Shown piece after piece: positions 22,278 to 26,551 of a stretch of 26,551 nucleotides of DNA. Both the position numbers and the translations under genes were made by a program. How positions within the stretch are numbered: position 1 is the stretch's first letter; every line of letters starts with the position of its first letter. The stretch lies in the IMG/VR virus record IMGVR_UViG_3300040801_003857, positions 1 to 26,551 of that record; one strand, given 5' to 3'. This stretch comes from a virus. The notes below the pieces were generated by a model. That model saw only the letters and a list, made by a program, of their open reading frames with translations, had not been told where the DNA came from and did not search any database.

Positions 22278-22446
22278 CCTAGGCAAAAGGCAAAAATCAC
22301 AGTTAATAAAATTTATTGAGTATGCGCTGGAGTTAAATGATTTGCCTTGGCAGAGTTCTGATCTGGAAATTCAAGATAAAATTGATAAAATAAAAGCTAA
22401 CGCAACAAATACTTTTCTAAATCAAAAAGGATTAAATTATGAATAG
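22270..22446 (+). CDS. Tiny early protein overlapping both neighbours
   Basis: A 58-aa frame starting MNNLGKRQKSQLIKFIEYAL and ending FLNQKGLNYE. Its ATG lies within the last codons of the upstream gene (ATGAATAA) and its end overlaps the next ATG by 8 nt, an arrangement typical of coupled phage genes. Amphipathic helical composition, no membrane segment. GGGA upstream is a weak ribosome-binding site. No family recognised. Confidence 0.5.
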   Translation: MNNLGKRQKSQLIKFIEYALELNDLPWQSSDLEIQDKIDKIKANATNTFLNQKGLNYE

Positions 22447-22651
22447 CGAAAAACTAGAGCTACCAAAACAAACACTAAGCCAGCTCGAAAATATTTCCCA
22501 TGTGCTAAAAGATAATGATTGTGGGTCCGTGCTTGCTCAGTGCGTGAATCTTGGGGAAATGCTATTAAATAAAATACAGAATGGAGACTCTATCTATATA
22601 GAGTCTCGCAATGGAAAAAGAATTGAGTTAACTCTTCCAAGTGGGACCTAA
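22439..22651 (+). CDS. Small early protein of unknown function
   Basis: A 70-aa helical protein (MNSEKLELPKQTLSQLENIS...) with AAGGA 6 nt before the ATG. The segment coding GDSIYIESR contains a perfect 10-pair hairpin (22584-22607). The stop codon directly abuts the next ATG. No family recognised. Confidence 0.55.
   Translation: MNSEKLELPKQTLSQLENISHVLKDNDCGSVLAQCVNLGEMLLNKIQNGDSIYIESRNGKRIELTLPSGT
22584..22607 (+). repeat. Perfect 10-pair hairpin inside a small early gene
   Basis: GAGACTCTAT and ATAGAGTCTC flank a CTAT loop. It shares the GACTC/GAGTC arm sequence with the hairpins near 4.0, 18.0 and 18.3 kb. No U-tract follows. Confidence 0.5.
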
Positions 22652-22897
22652 ATGTTTGTCGAATTCAATAAAGACTCTCCCGAAAAAAAATCAATTTTAC
22701 AGGAGAGGGTTAGCCCCTCTCAAAAATTGGAGTTTGCTAATAAAATAATGGTAGGATTTGCAGTTATATACTCCATATCAATTATTTTTTTCGCACTCAA
22801 TAAAGACCCTCAGGGGGAAATGGTTTACGAAAAAACACATCAAGCAATATGCAATTTCCTCCCTTTCATACTAGGATTTTATTTTTCAAGGAAATAG
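22652..22897 (+). CDS. Small membrane protein, two predicted transmembrane helices
   Basis: An 81-aa protein with a hydrophilic N-terminal 30 residues, helix 1 about 32-49 (IMVGFAVIYSISIIFFAL) and helix 2 about 64-78 (QAICNFLPFILGFYF), ending in a positive SRK. Stop-start contact with the gene before it. In an early operon, two-helix proteins of this size can be superinfection-exclusion or holin-like proteins. Nothing in the sequence decides between these. Confidence 0.55.
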   Translation: MFVEFNKDSPEKKSILQERVSPSQKLEFANKIMVGFAVIYSISIIFFALNKDPQGEMVYEKTHQAICNFLPFILGFYFSRK

Positions 22898-22901
22898 AAA
22901 G

Positions 22902-23066
22902 ATGAAAAAATCACAAAAAAATTTATTTTGTCTATCACTGGCCTTGATAGCATCTTTTTATATATTTGCAACCACGGACCAACACAACCCAAATAGTGAA
23001 TATATATTTTATTTACATATTTTGGTCTGCTTGCTATTACCGTTTACACAAAAATATGGCAAATAA
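22902..23066 (+). CDS. Tiny membrane protein, two predicted transmembrane helices
   Basis: A 54-aa frame, MKKSQKNLFCLSLALIASFY, with helix 1 about 8-24 and helix 2 about 33-48, ending FTQKYGK. AAGGA lies upstream and the gap to the previous membrane-protein gene is 4 nt, so the two are probably made together and may interact. No family recognised. Confidence 0.5.
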   Translation: MKKSQKNLFCLSLALIASFYIFATTDQHNPNSEYIFYLHILVCLLLPFTQKYGK

Positions 23067-23069
23067 AAT

Positions 23070-23096
23070 TTGACAGACATAAGCTTCAATTATAAA
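23070..23096 (+). promoter_or_regulatory. Candidate promoter for the accessory gene downstream
   Basis: TTGACA and TATAAA lie 15 bp apart on the plus strand, right after the last early gene. The spacer is short, so confidence is moderate. A separate promoter suggests an independently expressed accessory gene. Confidence 0.4.
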
Positions 23097-23176
23097 AGAA
23101 TTGGGTTTGAAAAAAAATATATTAACTGAATGGGAAATTTAGCGATAATTTTTTTTAGAACGACGTAAAGAAGATG

Positions 23177-23202
23177 CGCACTATTTACTTAGTGCGTATT
23201 TT
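23177..23202 (+). terminator. Terminator- or attenuator-like hairpin
   Basis: CGCACTA pairs with TAGTGCG across a 6-nt loop and is followed by TATTTT. It can end early-operon transcription or attenuate the accessory gene. It argues against a translation start at 23174, which would place the hairpin inside the coding region. Confidence 0.4.
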
Positions 23203-23248
23203 AAATAAATTTCATTATGCTAATCTCGAATTAAAAACCGAGGTTAAA

Positions 23249-24256
23249 ATGATCAATAGTTTTATTCCTAAATTTTTTCACGAACAAATATTATATTACA
23301 GACACGAACAGGTAAAAATCCCCCCTCATAGGCGAAAAAAGTGGGTTGATTTAGCGGCGACAATATCGGTGGCGGCCAGCTTTGTAGATAAACATGGCGG
23401 TTACAGTAGCGAAAAAGAGTTTCAGCGTGGTTTCTGGGACATAGAAAAGAATAGGATCGAATTTGCTGAAATTTTATTTCATCACGATAATAAGTTCTCT
23501 AATTTATTTACCGACAACCCAGATTATGCAAATAATTTTTATATAATATCTAATCTAGCAACCCTCTTGCTTGAAGCCGGCATAAAGGAGTATAATTATA
23601 TTCCTAGCGTTAATTTAATAAAAATCTTAAATGAAGTAGGGGAGTTTGCTGATTCTTATCGAATAAACAAAGAATTTTTAAAAACTAAAAGTCCTATATG
23701 TGCGTTTATCAGGGACCCTCTTTCGAAAATGAAACACTGCTGGGTATATTATAACTTAACCCCTCAGGACTTGATTGACATCTTCTTTATATGTGTAGAT
23801 CAGAATGGAGAGTATTTCTATATTTACAAGCATGATTGTAATTGTCAGAAACTTTGTAAAGGCGGTACTTATGTTTTTACACCAGACTACCCAAGGGACG
23901 GCGTTAATTCAGACGACGAATTAACAAAATTTTATGATAATACTATTTCTAATATAATACCTCTTTCTGAAACCCTACTGACATACATTTCAAACCCCTC
24001 TGGCAATGGGATAATCCAAGACAAAATAGCTGAATTTTCTTCCAAAAAAAGTAAAAGAGAATATGAAAAAAGTCATTTTTCAGAGTTACCCTATAAAGAA
24101 CTAGATTTAAATTATACCCAAGTCAGGGCGTTCGAACAGGGAAAAAGTTGGTATAAAAAGGCCCATGTAAGATGGCAAAGATGCGGCAAGGGGTTAGAGA
24201 AAGTTAAGCTTGTTTTTCTCGCCCCTCAGCATCCAAAAAGAAGAGCAATTATTTAA
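23249..24256 (+). CDS. Accessory protein, possible distant AcrVA2-like anti-CRISPR
   Basis: A 335-aa protein from MINSFIPKFFHEQ, behind GAGG at good spacing. An in-frame ATG at 23174 (360 aa) has a weaker site and sits on a hairpin. The N-terminal third is helical (KKWVDLAATISVAASFVDKH). The middle is alpha/beta, with SPICAFIRDPL...HCWVYYNL and NIIPLSETLLTYISNPSG. The C-terminus reads SWYKKAHVRWQRCGKG-EKVKLVFLAPQ. From memory, the order 'P-cvY', 'lLpl-LyLcs-P' and a C-terminal 'hiR--h---G-G----v-W--P' resembles the AcrVA2 family, which acts against Cas12a. The similarity is low and unverified. Own promoter and position at the operon end fit an accessory (moron) gene. Confidence 0.6.
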   Translation: MINSFIPKFFHEQILYYRHEQVKIPPHRRKKWVDLAATISVAASFVDKHGGYSSEKEFQRGFWDIEKNRIEFAEILFHHDNKFSNLFTDNPDYANNFYIISNLATLLLEAGIKEYNYIPSVNLIKILNEVGEFADSYRINKEFLKTKSPICAFIRDPLSKMKHCWVYYNLTPQDLIDIFFICVDQNGEYFYIYKHDCNCQKLCKGGTYVFTPDYPRDGVNSDDELTKFYDNTISNIIPLSETLLTYISNPSGNGIIQDKIAEFSSKKSKREYEKSHFSELPYKELDLNYTQVRAFEQGKSWYKKAHVRWQRCGKGLEKVKLVFLAPQHPKRRAII

Positions 24257-24294
24257 GCTGTAAATAAATTCTTTTCGTAAATAAAAAACGTTTA
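24252..24294. repeat. 43-bp direct repeat, left copy
   Basis: Begins TTTAAGCTGTAAATAAATTC and ends ACGTTTA, identical over 43 bases to the copy at 25193. It overlaps the stop codons of both the plus-strand gene to its left and the minus-strand P63C gene. Confidence 0.85.
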
Positions 24295-25182
24295 ATTAGG
24301 TAATTCATTGCTTTTTGCTTTTTCAAACATTTCCCAAACCTCTTGCATATTACTGCACAAACGAAAAAGCATTAAAATTTTTTGTATTTGCTCTTTTAAT
24401 TTTATTACTCCAAAGTTTTTAGTTAAATGCTGGTGCATTCTTTCATTTTTTAATGTTAATCTTTTCAACTCTTCTGCAACACCCTTATCAAGCTCGTCAT
24501 AAACAAGTTTCTTCGTCCAACTAGCTATGCACCTAGGTTTTTTGTGGATACCTTTCCCCGAATACCAACCATTAAGTCGAAACAATTGCTTATAAAATTC
24601 GTCGGGAAACATTTTTTTCCATTTCTGAAGTTCTTTAGCTATATAGGCCTGAAAAATCGCTTGTAACTCTTTATCTGCTCTTGTCGACTGGTAACCTGTT
24701 GCCTCGTCAACTAAGGCGGTTATACCAACATTTGCCAGCGATCTCATTAAAATATCAGCTTTTGCGACTTGCCCACTCTGTGTCTTTTTAAGTTTATTGT
24801 GATCTCTGGCCGTTAGCCAAAGCTCGCAAATTTTGGGGAGAATTGTTGCTGGGTACCCTGTATGCTCCACCCCATTAGGACCAATATATTCGATGGCCAT
24901 TAAATCTTCTTTGCTGAAAACACGATGAATAAAGGGGTAGAGGCATTTCAAGGCCAAAAAAAGGGGTAGTTGGCCACTGCTATCAAACTTGTCTCGAAAC
25001 CTGTAATTTCTACCCCCGTAAGCACTAAAATTTCTGGTTATATTTGCTTCTTTTATTATTCTCGTGCCATTTTCAAGCACTGCGCAAGGGAAGATCATAT
25101 CACCAAGTACCAATTCCCCATGATACTCGGCCTTTGGAATAGCTTTTCTTTTTTTTGGCATCTTAATAATATCTTTTTTCAA
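24292..25182 (-). CDS. P63C-domain protein
   Basis: A 296-aa protein with the P63C signature: NVGITALVDEATGYQSTR (151-168), then LQAIFQAYIAKELQKWKKMFPDEFYKQL and KPRCIASWTKKLVYDELDKGVAEEL. The N-terminal part (HGELVLGDMIFPCAVLENGTRI) is also typical. P63C proteins are common on phages and mobile elements, often beside antirepressor or HTH genes; a DNA-linked regulatory role is suspected but unproved. Start is TTG with AAGGA 7 nt upstream; an ATG seven codons later has no site. The gene is on the opposite strand to its left neighbour and bounded by perfect 43-bp direct repeats, so it looks like an inserted cassette. Confidence 0.85.
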   Translation of the reverse strand: MKKDIIKMPKKRKAIPKAEYHGELVLGDMIFPCAVLENGTRIIKEANITRNFSAYGGRNYRFRDKFDSSGQLPLFLALKCLYPFIHRVFSKEDLMAIEYIGPNGVEHTGYPATILPKICELWLTARDHNKLKKTQSGQVAKADILMRSLANVGITALVDEATGYQSTRADKELQAIFQAYIAKELQKWKKMFPDEFYKQLFRLNGWYSGKGIHKKPRCIASWTKKLVYDELDKGVAEELKRLTLKNERMHQHLTKNFGVIKLKEQIQKILMLFRLCSNMQEVWEMFEKAKSNELPN

Positions 25183-25192
25183 GAAGAAGTCC

Positions 25193-25235
25193 TTTAAGCT
25201 GTAAATAAATTCTTTTCGTAAATAAAAAACGTTTA
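25193..25235. repeat. 43-bp direct repeat, right copy
   Basis: Perfect copy of the repeat at 24252, 941 bp away, lying just upstream of the P63C ribosome-binding site. Confidence 0.85.
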
Positions 25236-25335
25236 TTATTTATAAATAAAATTGCTAATTATTCTATTTATTTTTCTATTAAAATCTTTATCGTGCTTTA
25301 GTTCTTCCATTTTTTCTACCCTTTATAAACTAAAA

Positions 25336-25575
25336 TTACTTAATAACCTCATCGATCACAAATCTTATTAATGTCAAAACCCCTAAGATAAACCACAATA
25401 TAGCGGCCCCTTTGTGTAATTTTTTATTCTTCAAGGCCTTTTCACTCAGTTCCTTCATTACTTTATTGGCCTCCACTATATAACGGGCCTCGTGAATAAC
25501 GCCATCCAATTTCCTTCTGATTTGAGTGTTTTCTTTTTCTAACAAATCAAGCCTTGATTCCAAATCTTTATCCAT
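25336..25575 (-). CDS. Coiled-coil, C-terminally anchored membrane protein (XhlA-like architecture)
   Basis: A 79-aa protein: heptad-type coiled coil from residue 3 to about 50 (LESRLDLLEKENTQIRRKLD), then one transmembrane helix about 56-74 (AAILWFILGVLTLIRFVI). The same layout as XhlA/holin-accessory proteins and as the 72-aa gene at the right end of the window. GGGA lies before the ATG. It may take part in lysis or membrane-linked exclusion. Sequence alone does not say which. About 100 bp of AT-rich non-coding DNA separates it from the direct repeat. Confidence 0.55.
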   Translation of the reverse strand: MDKDLESRLDLLEKENTQIRRKLDGVIHEARYIVEANKVMKELSEKALKNKKLHKGAAILWFILGVLTLIRFVIDEVIK

Positions 25576-25590
25576 TGCCGTCCCTAATTT

Positions 25591-25791
25591 TTATTTTGCT
25601 TTGTTAACAGCTTTTTCAATTTTGAATTTCCAAGCATCTTTTAAATCTGCTTGATTTCTCATATAGTATTTAATCGCTTGGCTTACTATCTCTTTTTTCA
25701 GCACTCTTCTATAAGTCGCCAGTGCATCTATATTGTCCAGCAAGTCGCATTTAATTAAATATGTTGCTCTTTTTTCTGTTTGTTCTTCCAT
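25591..25791 (-). CDS. Ribbon-helix-helix DNA-binding protein
   Basis: A 66-aa protein with KRATYLIKCDLLDNIDALATYRRVLKKEIVSQAIKYYM (7-44): one strand, then two helices with the Arc/CopG spacing. The basic tail (KFKIEKAVNKAK) may add DNA contacts. It would bind operators as a dimer of dimers. AGGAG precedes the ATG. It lies between two small genes of the same strand and may autoregulate this cluster. Confidence 0.65.
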   Translation of the reverse strand: MEEQTEKRATYLIKCDLLDNIDALATYRRVLKKEIVSQAIKYYMRNQADLKDAWKFKIEKAVNKAK

Positions 25792-25822
25792 TTTTAAATT
25801 CTCCTAAATATTAAAATTGCTA

Positions 25823-26149
25823 TTATGTTAATTTTTCTAAATTTTCTTTATAGCTTAACTCGCCGTTGTAGCCTGACATTAATTCTAGATAGGTTGAAAA
25901 AGAGTCACGCTCTTTTTTATCTTTAAAATATAAATAATGAAGTATATTTGTAGTTATAAATTCAATTTCCCCCTTGGATGAAAAATGGTGACCCAACTCT
26001 TTTAGGTGTTCGCCCACTAAACCGGAAATATTTTTTATGCTTTTTAATCCTAAAAATGAATCTTGCTTGGAAGCTTCCTTTTTTATAGCATTTGAATAAA
26101 TTGAATCATTCGCCAATTGCTGAAAAGCTAGTTTCATTTCAACGCCCAT
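25823..26149 (-). CDS. Unknown small cytoplasmic protein
   Basis: A 108-aa helical protein (MGVEMKLAFQQLANDSIYSN...) with KNISGLVGEHLKELGHHFSSKGE and ITTNILHYLYFKDKKERDSF. GAGG upstream lies within the end of the preceding gene. No motif or family recognised, no membrane segment. Confidence 0.5.
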   Translation of the reverse strand: MGVEMKLAFQQLANDSIYSNAIKKEASKQDSFLGLKSIKNISGLVGEHLKELGHHFSSKGEIEFITTNILHYLYFKDKKERDSFSTYLELMSGYNGELSYKENLEKLT

Positions 26150-26151
26150 GC

Positions 26152-26370
26152 TTAAACCCTCTTAAAAAATATTAAATCGATTAAATAAATTACTGCTACA
26201 ATAAATATTGAAATGGAGCTTATAATTGAAAGCGCCCTCATTTTTTTCTCAATAACGGCAGACTCACGCATTATTTCCCTTGTCTCCATGTTGTAAATGT
26301 GTGTCTGTTGAAGGTCCGAAATATTCGCCTCCATAATCCTCATTCTTTTTTCTAAGTTTTCATCGACCAT
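26152..26370 (-). CDS. Coiled-coil, C-terminally anchored membrane protein (second copy of the layout)
   Basis: A 72-aa protein: coiled coil about 4-44 (LEKRMRIMEANISDLQQTH) and a transmembrane helix about 46-69 (LSIISSISIFIVAVIYLIDLIFF) with a basic end KRV. It has the same architecture as the 79-aa gene at 25336. AGGGAG lies 8 nt before the ATG, behind a good promoter, so it is the first gene of this small cluster. Confidence 0.55.
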   Translation of the reverse strand: MVDENLEKRMRIMEANISDLQQTHIYNMETREIMRESAVIEKKMRALSIISSISIFIVAVIYLIDLIFFKRV

Positions 26371-26403
26371 GAAATTAACTCCCTGTGTGGCTTCCTTGGC
26401 TTC

Positions 26404-26432
26404 ACAATATTCTTAGTCTTCTTGTCGGTCAA
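26404..26432 (-). promoter_or_regulatory. Promoter of the right-end minus-strand cluster
   Basis: On the minus strand TTGACC and TATTGT are separated by 17 bp, 34 bp upstream of the first gene. The rest of 26371-26551 is AT-rich and holds no gene I can support. Confidence 0.55.
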
Positions 26433-26551
26433 GCAAAAAAAAGGTTATATTCTTGATTATTTTTAAGTGGTATGTAATATTAGATAGTTATGATCAAATT
26501 CTTTCATATAATTGATATTATATGGAAAGTTTTCAATAAGGATAATTTAAA

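Noticed and set aside
1-26551. CRISPR array, tRNA genes, integrase or attachment sites
   Set aside because: I found no regularly spaced repeats, no cloverleaf with TTC loop and acceptor pairing, and no recombinase motif. The direct repeats at 24252 and 25193 flank one gene and are not att-like.

Overview
This is about 26.5 kb of an AT-rich (roughly one third G+C) tailed-phage genome or prophage. The left 16 kb is a canonical virion module on the minus strand. The order (small and large terminase, portal, two gp10/gpG-like proteins, scaffold, capsid, neck and decoration proteins, tail terminator, tail tube, frameshifted G/GT chaperone, tape measure) indicates a long non-contractile tail, i.e. 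a siphovirus. No integrase, repressor of known type or host gene is in view, so free phage, prophage and phage-plasmid cannot be told apart. The host cannot be named from sequence alone. The two sites matching the chromosomal parS motif fit a proteobacterial-type ParB, but this is weak evidence.

Layout, right to left along the late strand: a RusA-like resolvase and an HExxHxxGxxH metalloprotease precede terS-terL. Two perfect parS-like palindromes, 42 bp centre to centre, sit in the 91-bp gap between terL and portal. The morphogenesis genes then run to the left edge, where the tape measure is cut off. A Dam-type adenine methyltransferase lies upstream of the RusA gene. Between it and the early genes is an apparently complete IscB (OMEGA) element: an intact RuvC/HNH nuclease, a structured omega RNA region upstream, and matching 20-nt subterminal hairpins at both ends.

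From about 18.0 to 20.2 kb is a cluster of small minus-strand genes with its own operator-bearing promoter, a GC-rich terminator with T-runs on both sides, and a probable replication protein carrying iteron-like repeats. A 495-bp divergent control region follows. It contains two tandem copies of a promoter-plus-hairpin module whose stems have diverged by compensatory changes. The plus-strand early operon (HTH protein, Rad52-like annealing protein, unknowns, two tiny membrane proteins) runs to 23.1 kb.

The right end is accessory: a separately promoted protein with a possible, unverified resemblance to AcrVA2, a P63C-domain gene bounded by perfect 43-bp direct repeats, a ribbon-helix-helix protein and two related coiled-coil/tail-anchored proteins.

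The most unusual features are the parS pair in a packaging operon, the IscB element with phage DNA in the guide position, the covarying tandem leader modules, and the alternative RNA pairings around the tail-chaperone ribosome-binding site.
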